From contig CP071065.1 in the NCBI GenBank assembly GCA_017164015.1, positions 3,759,918 to 3,823,917 on the forward strand: a stretch of 64,000 nt of DNA. The letters run 5' to 3'. Below the pieces are notes generated by a model that saw only the letters and a program-made list of their open reading frames with translations, was not told where the DNA came from and made no database searches. The stretch is from Nostoc sp. UHCC 0702 (GTDB lineage: Bacteria > Cyanobacteriota > Cyanobacteriia > Cyanobacteriales > Nostocaceae). Of this stretch, positions 10,951 to 19,664 are shown piece by piece (position 1 is the stretch's first letter; each line of letters starts with the position of its first letter). Position numbers and translations under genes: made by a program.

Positions 10951-11019
10951 ATATTACCTTCAAACTCTAGCTTCAAAAAGGCTGGATTAATAATTGTAAA
11001 TAACGCACAAGCTCTTAAA

Positions 11020-11084
11020 CCCCACCCCCAACCCCTCCCCGTTGACGGGGAGGGGATGCAAAGCATAGCTTTGGTGGGGTGGGG
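11020..11084. repeat. Nested palindromic repeat (CCCCACCCC / CCCCTCCCC)
   Basis: CCCCACCCCCAACCCCTCCCC faces GGGGAGGGG and GGGGTGGGG, giving two nested stems. This is a common dispersed palindrome of Nostocales; a related form lies near 45610-45860. It interrupts the DNA just upstream of the DUF305 remnant. Confidence 0.75.
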
Positions 11085-11094
11085 TTCTTCGAGT

Positions 11095-11217
11095 GCTAAC
11101 AAAGCTACCAAACCAGAAATTCGTAACTTAGCTCAGTCCATTATTAAAACTCAAACGGCTGAAATTAACCAGATGCAGCAATGGTATCAGGCTTGGTATA
11201 AGTCAAAGCCTGAATAA
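11095..11217 (+). pseudogene. DUF305 family protein, C-terminal remnant
   Basis: Forty sense codons then TAA, reading ANKATKPEIRNLAQSIIKTQ and then TAEINQMQQWYQAWYKSKPE. This matches the conserved C-terminus of DUF305 proteins, which are periplasmic ferritin-like, often metal-related, proteins. There is no start codon and no upstream part: the palindromic repeat ending at 11084 abuts the break. The upstream three quarters of the gene, including its usual HHxxA motif, is missing, so it is a decayed remnant. Confidence 0.7.
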
Positions 11218-11548
11218 TATTCTTACATGCGATCGCGCTTTGGCAAAATACGATCTCTGTTTTACCCATAGCGACTGCTAACACAAACAAGCGTTCCAGG
11301 AAGCCTCAAGAACTTCAAAAAGTGTTACACCAGTTACGCGAAATACCTTGTACACTAGGATTCCGCCTAAATGTAGAAATTCAACGTACAATAAAGCATT
11401 ATTTAGTCAAATGTGCCAAAAGCGATCGCCTATCTCAAACAAGCACCCCGAACTGGGAAAAAAATTCAATTTTCGGAGGCTGTATTTGTCCCAGCTTGAA
11501 ACTCTAATGCAGGCTTTCATTTTGTGTTAGTAGATTAAGGAATACTAA
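11218..11548. other. Intergenic region upstream of queD
   Basis: I see no gene in these 331 bases. Two overlapping open frames at 11322-11530 have no family resemblance and no ribosome-binding site. A HIP1 octamer is present near 11230. The queD promoter is presumably in the last 100 bases. Confidence 0.5.
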
Positions 11549-11938
11549 ATGCCTAAATGGAAATTAGTCACAGAATTTACATTTGATAGCGCCCATTACA
11601 TTAAAGATTATGATGGGCCATGTGGTAGGATGCACGGACACACTTACAAAGTACGGATTGAGGCAACATCGTCAAAGTTGCACTCTTCACAATACTGTCC
11701 CCATGCAGTTATGGTTGCTGATTTTAAAACTTTACGCTGGGCTAAACAAGATGTTACAAAAGGGGGACTAGATCACTGTATCCTCAATGAGGTGTTGCCT
11801 CCTGAGTATGAAACCACAGCGGAAATGATTGCCAAATACATCTATGACGTGACCAAGAAGCAAGTACCATCTGATGTCCAGCTAAAAATTGCAGTGTCAG
11901 AAACTCCTAATTCTTGGGTAGAGTATGAAGATGACTAA
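11549..11938 (+). CDS. queD: 6-carboxy-tetrahydropterin synthase (QueD/PTPS family)
   Basis: A 129-residue single-domain protein of the 6-pyruvoyl-tetrahydropterin synthase family. It converts 7,8-dihydroneopterin triphosphate to 6-carboxy-tetrahydropterin, an early step to queuosine. Zinc ligands are visible: the His in FDSAHY and the two in MHGH. The catalytic Cys lies in GPCGRMHGH, a second catalytic His in LDHCILN, and the pterin-anchoring Glu in VSETPNSW. Length is normal for QueD. It stands alone between remnants and the CRISPR regulator. A true 6-pyruvoyl-tetrahydropterin synthase role is an alternative, but the Cys spacing favours QueD. Confidence 0.88.
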   Translation: MPKWKLVTEFTFDSAHYIKDYDGPCGRMHGHTYKVRIEATSSKLHSSQYCPHAVMVADFKTLRWAKQDVTKGGLDHCILNEVLPPEYETTAEMIAKYIYDVTKKQVPSDVQLKIAVSETPNSWVEYEDD

Positions 11939-12191
11939 ATCAAATAATCGCATTTGTGCAGCAGCCGCACTGTACTAGTAATGTATTGTTCGCATAGTTG
12001 TTTAATTCGATTTTTTAATCTTGCCGTAGGAATTTGGTTAATTATCTGATTATTTATAGTTGGTAGCCAACGACCATTTTTTATTTCGCGCAAAGGCGCA
12101 AAGAAGAGCGCAAAAAAACGACTTTTGCAAGAAGTCTAGAGATTTTATTGCCAAAGGACATCTAGGGGCTTGTTCAGATACAATATCAAGT

Positions 12192-13172
12192 TTAACTCTG
12201 ATTTTTAATGTTTTCTTTTGCTGAAAATTGTTCCCATATCTTCTTGTATTCTTTTTTAATTTCATCAACCAACTTTTGTGGACTTAAAATTTCAGCATTT
12301 GACCCATATTTTAAGATGCGCTGGCGAAACCAAAACCAGTAATCTATGGTGGCTTCGATCTCACGAAATTTTCCTTCAGGGTCGCTGTGAATAACAACTT
12401 CATCCTTACGTCGAGGCTTGTAGTTGGCTAGTTGTCCGCTCATGCGATATCGTACTTTCAATGTGGGAAAGTCGCAGGATACCCAACGAGTATCGGATGC
12501 AGCACCAACGCTAGTAATTTTATCGAGGCGAAAGATATGATTTTGGTCAATGTTGTGCCAATAGTCAAACCGCCAAGAACGCCAGTCAGGGATAAATGCA
12601 AATAGGTAGAGAAGACCGTCGTGTAGTCGTAGTTCCGAACGGTCAATATCCCAGATGCGTCCTTCTCCTGGTTTGCTTTCATAGCGAATAGTGTAGCGGC
12701 TTTGTTGTTCAAAGCGTTCTTGGAGTTGGCGAACGATGATATCTACTTTATTCTCGCTATAGTCAACGGGAGGACTAAAATCAAGTTTAATAGACGCTGG
12801 AATGTCGGATTCTGTTAAGTTACCAATGCGTTGAATTTGGCTTGCTTGCGCGGAAAAACCCATATCAGCCAAGAAATATACGGCTGTTGCGAGGGCTTCT
12901 CGCTGTTGGGTTGACAGAAGCAGGGGAAAATTTGACTCAACTAATTCGTAGGGATGGTGTGGTGCGCTTTTAATTTCGATACCACAGTCTCTAAGTTTGC
13001 GAATCGTGCGGGTAACTTTTTGCTTGATATCAGCATTATCGTCAGATTTACCATGCTGTTCAAGAAAGATTGAGAGTAAATCTACTAATTCTTGGCTTCG
13101 CCGTGGCTTTTGGGCTAGAAGTCTAAGGATTTCTAGTGCAAAGGCGATTTGGTTGTAATCTTTGCTTGGCAT
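12192..13172 (-). CDS. WYL-domain transcriptional regulator of the CRISPR locus
   Basis: About 326 residues from the ATG at 13172; a TTG eight codons upstream is possible but lacks a better ribosome-binding site. The N-terminus is a winged-helix DNA-binding region (about 10-90), followed by a WYL domain (about 135-225; RYTIRYES, HDGLLYLFAFIPD, WRSWRFDYWHNID) and a WCX-like C-terminal region. WYL proteins sense ligands, often nucleic acids, and such regulators commonly sit beside cyanobacterial type I-D cas operons. The gene diverges from the cas genes, with about 1.3 kb between it and cas3. Two TAGTTGAT direct repeats and a solo CRISPR-like repeat lie immediately upstream. Regulation of the cas operon is inferred from context. 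Confidence 0.85.
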   Translation of the reverse strand: MPSKDYNQIAFALEILRLLAQKPRRSQELVDLLSIFLEQHGKSDDNADIKQKVTRTIRKLRDCGIEIKSAPHHPYELVESNFPLLLSTQQREALATAVYFLADMGFSAQASQIQRIGNLTESDIPASIKLDFSPPVDYSENKVDIIVRQLQERFEQQSRYTIRYESKPGEGRIWDIDRSELRLHDGLLYLFAFIPDWRSWRFDYWHNIDQNHIFRLDKITSVGAASDTRWVSCDFPTLKVRYRMSGQLANYKPRRKDEVVIHSDPEGKFREIEATIDYWFWFRQRILKYGSNAEILSPQKLVDEIKKEYKKIWEQFSAKENIKNQS

Positions 13173-13227
13173 TGAAGGGCATAGTTGACGATACAAGTTT
13201 ATCTTGCTGTCCCTCAGAACTTCTAGT

Positions 13228-13256
13228 TAGTTGATGCTTGGGAAAGGCTAGTTGAT
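13228..13256. promoter_or_regulatory. Candidate operator: two TAGTTGAT direct repeats
   Basis: TAGTTGAT occurs at 13228-13235 and 13249-13256, starts 21 bp apart, which is two helical turns. The pair lies 56-84 bp upstream of the WYL regulator ATG, a sensible site for autoregulation. There is no binding evidence; the spacing is the main argument. Confidence 0.35.
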
Positions 13257-13268
13257 CAAATGGAGAGT

Positions 13269-13305
13269 GTTTCAATCCCGCTTGCAGGAACTCATTATAT
13301 TAAAC
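13269..13305 (-). repeat. Solitary degenerate type I-D CRISPR repeat
   Basis: Read on the minus strand, this 37-base stretch ends in GCGGGATTGAAAC, identical over 13 bases to the 3' end of the array repeat at 25532. The upstream part is diverged but alignable: it keeps an AT-rich 5' portion and a short hairpin (CCTGCAAGCGGG in place of CCCGTTCGCGGG). The 3' part of the repeat, which becomes the crRNA 5' handle, is therefore intact. The following minus-strand sequence (13268 downward, beginning ACTCTCCATTTGATC) would be the spacer-like part, running into the leader of the WYL gene. No second repeat follows. It could be a fossil or a crRNA-like regulator. Confidence 0.65.
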
Positions 13306-13462
13306 AAAACTGCCTTTCCTACTAAAACGATATCATTAGTTTGATTCAAGTAAAACTTTGGTGACTGTACATATTAGAAATTTTTGGGTAACTATACATT
13401 TAATCAAATAGTATCTTGCTTTTCTATGGCGGACGTGGTAAAAATTTAATCAAGAGTAAAAA

Positions 13463-13491
13463 CCTCCGTAGGAACTGCAATTCCACGGAGG
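13463..13491. promoter_or_regulatory. Hairpin CCTCCGT-GGAA / TTCC-ACGGAGG
   Basis: A strong imperfect stem: CCTCCGT pairs with ACGGAGG, and GGAA with TTCC inside it. It lies 80 bases before the small ORF at 13571 and is not followed by a T run, so it is not an obvious terminator. It could be a leader structure for that ORF. Confidence 0.45.
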
Positions 13492-13570
13492 ATACTTAAG
13501 ATTTTGAATTTTAAAGGCAAAAAGCACTATTTGCCTCAAAATTTTTTGTAGTTTAAAAAGGAAAAAAACA

Positions 13571-13771
13571 ATGTCTCAGAATTATACCACTGTCTCAGAA
13601 ACTTTGCATCTTAACGTTGAGCAAAGTTACGATTTATTGCTTGAACAATCAACAGCAACAGGAAGCCTTAACCGAATCCGAGAATCTGCTTGGAGGCAAA
13701 TTTCTGTAACTGCTTCGAGAGTGTATAGAAAGGAAAACAGTTTAACTCCTCCTTTTTTGCACAAAAGCTAG
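13571..13771 (+). CDS. Small hypothetical protein, 66 residues
   Basis: I do not recognise this ORF. It has an ATG with an AAGGA ribosome-binding site about 9 bases upstream, which supports translation. The product is hydrophilic, with no membrane segment and a basic C-terminal half (SLNRIRESAWRQ, ASRVYRKENS). It lies between the WYL regulator and cas3, pointing towards the cas genes, with a leader hairpin at 13463. A role in regulating the cas locus is possible but has no sequence support. It could also be chance coding. Confidence 0.4.
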   Translation: MSQNYTTVSETLHLNVEQSYDLLLEQSTATGSLNRIRESAWRQISVTASRVYRKENSLTPPFLHKS

Positions 13772-14405
13772 GTTTGGACTCCTTTAAAAAGAAGTTTGCG
13801 AAAAATGGTGTCTATTCATTTGAATGAAGGCTTAGTTTAAGGATTGCAATATTGCAGCAGTCTCAAAACTAACAAAAGGCAGGGTTTTCGTAACTCGGAT
13901 ATTGCACCTGCTTCATTTCCCGCCAAGAAATAAATTTCTTGGCTAATAGCTTAAGTCCACTTAAGTGGACTTAAATCTAAAAATCGATAGGGTTTAGATG
14001 GTAGGGTGCGTTATAAACGTTAGTTCTAACGCACCGAAAATGAGTGACGGTGCGTTGCGCTGGGCGACAACACACACTACTAACTAAAAATCGATAGAGT
14101 TTAGATGGTAGTGGCGTGACAAGACTAAAATGTTGCAATAGATTTTCTTGTGGGGTGGGCTTCTAGCCCGCCATTAGGACGGGCGGGACGCCCATCCCAC
14201 AAGAGTTTATTAATTAATGCACTATTTTAAGCTTGCCACGCCAGTAGGGTGCGTTGCGCTGGGCGACAACACACCCTACTAACCTATGGCGGTTTTTATG
14301 ACTGGTGCAAGATTTCAGATAATCCTCACTCTGTGCTGAGTAGCATAATACGCCAGCAATTTACATTTAATTGCTGGCTAACTCTGTCATTCAACAATTT
14401 CAACT
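13772..14405. repeat. Repeat-filled gap upstream of cas3
   Basis: No gene seen. The gap holds a perfect CTTAAGTCCACTTAAGTGGACTTAA-type palindrome near 13950-13975, two direct copies of AATCGATAG(G/A)GTTTAGATGGTAG (13981 and 14089), and GGTGCGTT/AACGCACC modules (14003-14080 and 14246-14280). A 59-base palindrome TCTTGTGGGGTGGGC...GCCCATCCCACAAGA occupies 14146-14204. All are typical dispersed cyanobacterial repeats, showing that the cas upstream region has been invaded repeatedly. Confidence 0.7.
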
Positions 14406-14448
14406 ATTTGATATCAATAGCTTCAACAAATATCAATTGATATCAAAT
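14406..14448. promoter_or_regulatory. Candidate cas operator: paired TTGATATCAA palindromes
   Basis: ATTTGATATCAAT (14406-14418) and its exact reverse complement ATTGATATCAAAT (14436-14448) form a 13-bp inverted repeat. Each arm contains the self-palindrome TTGATATCAA, with centres 29 bp apart. The site ends 62 bp before the cas3 GTG, the position expected of an operator or promoter element. A shorter relative (CGATATCATT, near 13328) lies upstream of the divergent WYL gene, so the WYL protein could bind both. Binding is inferred. Confidence 0.5.
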
Positions 14449-14510
14449 TTTGACTCTAAAGTTTCAAAAACAGGTAATAAACTGTGTTCAAGTAATACAG
14501 GGTTAATAAA

Positions 14511-16646
14511 GTGAAGCTTTTTTTACAACCTCTTTACTCTCAACTCAACCCAGGAGTTGAGAACTGTCCCCTTGGGTGTACCTCTGAATGTATTGTCACT
14601 CAAAAGGCTCCCAATCTGCAACCACCGCCCGGATGTGTCTGTCCTCTATCATCGCACCAAACTCAGACTTATGAAGAAATTATACATGGAGATGCAGATA
14701 TTATTTGCAATCAAGCTGCAACTGGTGATGGTAAGACGTTGGGTGCAAACTTACCAGGGCTAATTAATCCTGAATTTCGGATTATGGGATTGTATCCCAC
14801 AATTGAACTGGTGGAAGACCAAGCCGAACAGCAATACAAATATAATGCGCTGTTTGGTTTGGATGCTTCTCAACGAGTAGACCGTTTATACGGTGCGGAA
14901 TTAAGCAGACGGGTTAAGCAAGAAATTAAAAGTAACAAGTTTCAAGAACTGCTGCTAGCGATTCAACAAAAGCCTGTTTTGCTGACCAACCCCGATATTT
15001 TTCATTACATTATTCACCATCAATATCGTGACCCTGCTTATGGTAGCGATTTACTACCGTTGGTATTAGCCGAATGGCCTGATTTGTGGGTGTTTGATGA
15101 ATTTCATATTTTTGGAAGTCATCAAGAAACTGCTGCTTTAAATAGTTTGGCTTTCATTCGTCGCAGCCAAGAAAGTCAATCTCGTCCGAGACGGTTTTTG
15201 TTTACTTCAGCAACACCAAAAGCTGATTTTATTGAACAATTACGCAAAGCTGGTTTTAAGGTTGCTGCGGTTAAAGGAGTTTATGCAAATGAGGAAAAGT
15301 TCGGATACCGACCAATTCTACAAGCTGTGGAATTAGAGTTTGTGGAATTAGCAAAAGATGCGGACACACAGACATGGTTAAAAGATATGATTCCGACCAT
15401 TCAGGAAATTCTGAATGCAGAGTCAAAAGCCAGGGGATTGATTATTGTCAATTCGGTGGCGAAAGCTGGTCAGGTGACTCGTTTGCTAAATGATTTATTA
15501 CCAGGAGTTGAAGTTAAAGAAGTTAGCGGACGCATTGACCGTCAGCAAAGATTGCAGGTGCAAAGTAAGTTGAAAGATGCTGAACAGCCTGTTTTAGTTG
15601 TGGGTACTTCTGCGGTTGATGTGGGTGTGGATTTTAAGATTCACCTGTTGATTTTTGAAAGTAGTGACTGGGCGACGGTGATGCAGCGTTTAGGACGTTT
15701 GGGTAGACATGCTGGTTTTAATACTTATAAAGCATTTATTTTGATTCCTGGTCATACTCCTTGGGTGATGGCTAGATTACAAGAAAAACTGAGTCCTAAT
15801 CAAACAGTGACGCGGGATAGTTTAGCAGATGCGATCGCTTGTGCATTTGACCCACCGAAGGAGTTTGAAAAATATCGTCAGCGTTGGGGTGCATTACAAG
15901 CACAGGGAATGTTTTGGCGGATGACTCAAGAGAATGCGAAAGTTAGTAAGATGGTGCGCGATCGCATGAGTGAAGATTTACAGCGTGTATATTCCCAAGA
16001 TTTTGAATCCGCACGCAAACAGTGGTTTGCAATGCAAAATAATCCTATTGGTAAAGCCACTCAAAAAGAACTTTTAAGCTTTCGGGGAGGTTCAATGCTG
16101 CAAGCGGCGGTTTGGGATGGCAATAATTTTTATACTTATGACTTGCTGCGACTGTTACCTTATGCGCGAGTGGAAATTATTGACCGCGAAACGTTTTTAA
16201 ATACAGCTAATAACTCAGGACGAGGTGAAGAAGAATTTCCTGATGATTTTATCAATGTTTATCTTCGCATTCAGCAATGGGTTGATAAACGTATCGATAA
16301 TATTAGTTTAAAATGCAACCGTCCAAGTAGTGAATTACAATTTGGTGAACTTTATTTGCTAGATAAATTAAGCTTGATTGGACATCCACAATCTGAAGTG
16401 ATTAGTTGTTTACAGCGAAAAACATTACTTACTTTTTTAGTGCCAGTTAACAAAAATAAATTGAGTAGTCATTGGGAAGTTAGCCGTACCCTTAATCTCA
16501 GTCCGTTGTTTGGTTTATACCGTTTAGTTGATGGAAGTGAACAAGCTTATGCCTGTGCATTTAATCAGGATGCTTTACTTTTAGAGGCTTTAAAGTGGCG
16601 TTTGACGAAGTTTACTAGTACGCGATTTGAATCTTCTATTTTTTGA
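14511..16646 (+). CDS. cas3: Type I-D CRISPR helicase Cas3'
   Basis: A 711-residue superfamily 2 helicase without an HD nuclease domain, as expected in type I-D where HD resides in Cas10d. Motif I is TGDGKT (71-76), motif II is FDEFHIF with Asp196-Glu197, motif III is FTSATP, and motif VI lies in QRLGRLGRH. The N-terminus has paired cysteines (NCPLGCTSEC, GCVCPL), a characteristic of I-D Cas3. It unwinds target DNA after recruitment by the Cascade-like complex. GTG start. It is followed directly by cas10d with no gap. No truncation or frameshift seen. Confidence 0.93.
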   Translation: MKLFLQPLYSQLNPGVENCPLGCTSECIVTQKAPNLQPPPGCVCPLSSHQTQTYEEIIHGDADIICNQAATGDGKTLGANLPGLINPEFRIMGLYPTIELVEDQAEQQYKYNALFGLDASQRVDRLYGAELSRRVKQEIKSNKFQELLLAIQQKPVLLTNPDIFHYIIHHQYRDPAYGSDLLPLVLAEWPDLWVFDEFHIFGSHQETAALNSLAFIRRSQESQSRPRRFLFTSATPKADFIEQLRKAGFKVAAVKGVYANEEKFGYRPILQAVELEFVELAKDADTQTWLKDMIPTIQEILNAESKARGLIIVNSVAKAGQVTRLLNDLLPGVEVKEVSGRIDRQQRLQVQSKLKDAEQPVLVVGTSAVDVGVDFKIHLLIFESSDWATVMQRLGRLGRHAGFNTYKAFILIPGHTPWVMARLQEKLSPNQTVTRDSLADAIACAFDPPKEFEKYRQRWGALQAQGMFWRMTQENAKVSKMVRDRMSEDLQRVYSQDFESARKQWFAMQNNPIGKATQKELLSFRGGSMLQAAVWDGNNFYTYDLLRLLPYARVEIIDRETFLNTANNSGRGEEEFPDDFINVYLRIQQWVDKRIDNISLKCNRPSSELQFGELYLLDKLSLIGHPQSEVISCLQRKTLLTFLVPVNKNKLSSHWEVSRTLNLSPLFGLYRLVDGSEQAYACAFNQDALLLEALKWRLTKFTSTRFESSIF

Positions 16647-16697
16647 ATGTATTTGTCTCACGCAAAGGCGCAAAGGCGCAAGGGAATTTTAACTATA

Positions 16698-19619
16698 ATG
16701 TCTAGTTTACTTCAAAGACTATTAATTGAAACTCTCCCAGAAGATACAGACCCGATTTTGCGTTTGTATATTGAGAAGTTACTACCATCTCTAGAGCAAG
16801 AATTTGCTTCAATTTCAGCTTTGGGTGGTTCTTATGAGGCACATTATAAAATGTTATCTCAGCTTGGCGATCGCTATACTCAAGAAAAAGCACAAAGATG
16901 GTCAAGCCGTGCTGACCAAAATTTACTAGTTCACGTTCTTAATGGCTTATTAACAGCTTGGAATATTAGTAAATACTTACCTCAACCTTTATCAGAAATT
17001 GAAAAATATTTACTTTGTTTAGGTTTAACGCTGCACGATTACAACAAGTATTGTAATGGACAAGGAGAAGAGACACCAAAAAATTGGCAAGTCGAAGAAA
17101 TTCTTAATGTATGTCGTGATTTAGGGGAAAAGTTACAATTTCATTTATTTTGGTCAGAATGGCAAGAATATTTAACTGAAATTGCTTATTTAGCACAAAA
17201 TACCCAGAACAAAGTCAGCACAAATATTTATCCAGCTAATTGGCCTGTCCCTAAAATTAAAGACCGTCGCCGTCTAGAAATTCCCCTGCGTCGTCTGCTT
17301 GCTTTTGGTGATATTGCAGTACATTTTAGTGACCCAGCAGATATTGATACTCAAACTGGAGGACAAAGGCTGCGTGAACAACTGCGCTATCTAAATATTA
17401 ATAAAAGTTTGGTTTATCATCGCCTAAGAGATAGCATCGGTATTCTGAGTAATGGCATTCATAACGCCACAATTCTGTTTGCAAAACCACTTAATTGGGA
17501 GCCAATTTTATTTTTTGCTCAAGGTGTAATTTATTTAGCACCAACAGATATCCAAACTCCAGATATTAACGAAATCCAAGAATTTATTTGGAGTCAAATT
17601 AGTGGAGTTTTGGGAAGTAAAATGTTGGGTGGGGATATTGGATTTAAGCGAGATGGGAAGGGCTTAAAAGTTGCGCCCCAAACTTTAGAATTATTTTCTC
17701 CAGCCGAATTGATTCCCAAACTACCACGAGTGATTGAGGTAAAAGTAGCTAATATTAAAGACCCTGCTACCCCGAAACGTTTGGATAAATTATCTTTAAC
17801 TGAAACTGAACGTGAATTTTTGAATAAAGGTGCAGATATTCGTGCAGATAGAATTGCTGAATTTATTTTTCTGACTCAAAAAGAGTTTTTTCCTGATTCG
17901 CCAGAATACATCAATTGGATGCTGAATAAATTAGGAGTTCAAGACAAAATATCCCCTGAACAAACACAAGTACAAGCAGGAGGTGTCAATTATGGATGGT
18001 ATCACGCAGCAGCATATTATGTTGCTAATCATGCAACTTTCAAGCCAGAAGATATTTTAGAACGTATTGAAATCTGGGCGGAAGAATTAGCAACTTGGGC
18101 AAGTGAAAATAATTTATTACCATCACACTCTAGCCCTATCCGCGAGATTTTCTACGGTTATTTAACTCAATATTTAGAAGTTAAAGGTTGGGAAAGTAAT
18201 CATCCATCCTTTGCGGCAGAATTTACAGTTTATGCTGATGCCAAAACAAAGATAGCCAAACAACCTATTTGTTCGTTGAGTTCTGGTGAGATTGCATCCG
18301 AAGACCAGATGGATTCAGTGGTTTTATTTAAACCGCAGCAATATAGTAATAAAAATGCCCTTGGAGGTAGACAAATTAAACGCGGCATTTCCAAGATATA
18401 TGCTTTGGAAATGTTATTACGACAAGCGTTTTGGGCAGTTCCAGCAGGAAAGTTAGAAGAACAGCAACCAGTATTTTTATATATTTTTCCTGCTTATGTA
18501 TATTCCCCACAAACTGCGGTTGCAGTGAAATTATTAGTCAACAATATGAAACAAATAAATTTGTGGGATGTCCGCAAGCAGTGGTTAGAGAAGGACATGG
18601 ATATTAATGCTTTACAATCAGTCGCTTGGTTAAATGATGAAGCTACAGCAGGGCGCTTTAAAGATAATAAATACAACAAAGAAGATTTGCCTTTTATGGC
18701 AATGAACTACACAACAACAAGAGGTAAAACACTCGCTGACGCGTGGGTAAAACCAAGTTTTTTGGCTTTATCAATTTCTATATTGCTAGGAGTCAAGGTC
18801 ATAGCTACTAGTAGTTCAGTTCCAATTTATAACAGCGATCGCGATTTCAATGAATCTGTAATTCTCGATGCACCTGCTGCATTTTGGAACTTACTCGGCT
18901 TGTCTAATTCATTGCGGATTCAGGATTTTGAAAATGCAATGCAGCGACTTTTATTTGCCTACAGTCTTCATTTAGATACTCGTAGTTCTCCACCAGATGC
19001 CAAGTGGCGAGATTTGATTAAAACAGTCCGGGAGGTGACAACAAATGTACTCAATATTTTTTGTTTAGCAACAGAAGGATTACGACGTGATCAACGAGAT
19101 ATACCCAGCCAAGAAGAGGTTAAACGTTATTGGCGATATGCCCAACTCTGGGTAAAACAAGATAGTTCAGTAAAAAATCAAGGAACATACATCATGAAAC
19201 TAATTGAAAAATTAGTCCAACAATACCGGGTCTTTTATCAAGCAAATTTAGGTGAATCTAGTCATACAATTTTACTGCCCATATCCAAAGCTTTGGAAAT
19301 TATTTTATCAGTTCCTCAACAAATTGATGTGGATGATTTAATTTTGCAAGCTTCTGGACAAATTAAAGATGCTCTAGAACGTCAAGAAGTTTATAAACGT
19401 CCCTTAATAATGGATAAAACAACAGATAAAGCCACTAGAGAAGAACGAGAATTAACTGCAATTCATACGTTTATTACAACTTGTGTACGTGAATTATTTA
19501 TTGAGCTTTATAAAGGCGATCGCGCTTTATTACAAGAGAATCGCAACCGGATTAAATCGGGTGCAGAATTCGCCTACCGTTGGTTAGCTTTGCAAGAAAA
19601 ATCTGCGAAAGCATCCTAA
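16698..19619 (+). CDS. cas10d: Type I-D large subunit Cas10d (Csc3)
   Basis: About 973 residues. I start at the ATG at 16698: the 17 codons upstream that stay open are made of the dispersed CGCAAAGGCGCAAAG repeat and are unlikely to be coding. The HD nuclease motif is visible as LTLHDYNKY (His113-Asp114 from this start), with a later GDIAVHFSDP. In type I-D this HD domain performs target cleavage with Cas3'. The rest resembles a Cas10-like large subunit without an obvious GGDD cyclase motif. The gene follows cas3 and precedes csc2 by 45 bases, forming one operon. Confidence 0.92.
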   Translation: MSSLLQRLLIETLPEDTDPILRLYIEKLLPSLEQEFASISALGGSYEAHYKMLSQLGDRYTQEKAQRWSSRADQNLLVHVLNGLLTAWNISKYLPQPLSEIEKYLLCLGLTLHDYNKYCNGQGEETPKNWQVEEILNVCRDLGEKLQFHLFWSEWQEYLTEIAYLAQNTQNKVSTNIYPANWPVPKIKDRRRLEIPLRRLLAFGDIAVHFSDPADIDTQTGGQRLREQLRYLNINKSLVYHRLRDSIGILSNGIHNATILFAKPLNWEPILFFAQGVIYLAPTDIQTPDINEIQEFIWSQISGVLGSKMLGGDIGFKRDGKGLKVAPQTLELFSPAELIPKLPRVIEVKVANIKDPATPKRLDKLSLTETEREFLNKGADIRADRIAEFIFLTQKEFFPDSPEYINWMLNKLGVQDKISPEQTQVQAGGVNYGWYHAAAYYVANHATFKPEDILERIEIWAEELATWASENNLLPSHSSPIREIFYGYLTQYLEVKGWESNHPSFAAEFTVYADAKTKIAKQPICSLSSGEIASEDQMDSVVLFKPQQYSNKNALGGRQIKRGISKIYALEMLLRQAFWAVPAGKLEEQQPVFLYIFPAYVYSPQTAVAVKLLVNNMKQINLWDVRKQWLEKDMDINALQSVAWLNDEATAGRFKDNKYNKEDLPFMAMNYTTTRGKTLADAWVKPSFLALSISILLGVKVIATSSSVPIYNSDRDFNESVILDAPAAFWNLLGLSNSLRIQDFENAMQRLLFAYSLHLDTRSSPPDAKWRDLIKTVREVTTNVLNIFCLATEGLRRDQRDIPSQEEVKRYWRYAQLWVKQDSSVKNQGTYIMKLIEKLVQQYRVFYQANLGESSHTILLPISKALEIILSVPQQIDVDDLILQASGQIKDALERQEVYKRPLIMDKTTDKATREERELTAIHTFITTCVRELFIELYKGDRALLQENRNRIKSGAEFAYRWLALQEKSAKAS

Positions 19620-19664
19620 TCTTCTATTGTTTATTTTCCTCTCTAAATTATCAAGAGCAAAATC

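Noticed and set aside
11322..11530. Two overlapping small plus-strand frames before queD
   Set aside because: No ribosome-binding site and no recognisable protein; they overlap each other in different frames.
14320..14470. Candidate target of the solo repeat's spacer-like sequence in the cas3 promoter
   Set aside because: Only ACTCT-type 5-base matches were found (14328, 14380, 14453), none beside a GTN PAM; not enough to claim a target.
16647..16697. Upstream start for cas10d
   Set aside because: The 17 codons are made of the dispersed CGCAAAGGCGCAAAG repeat and are absent from the Cas10d pattern; the ATG at 16698 is preferred.
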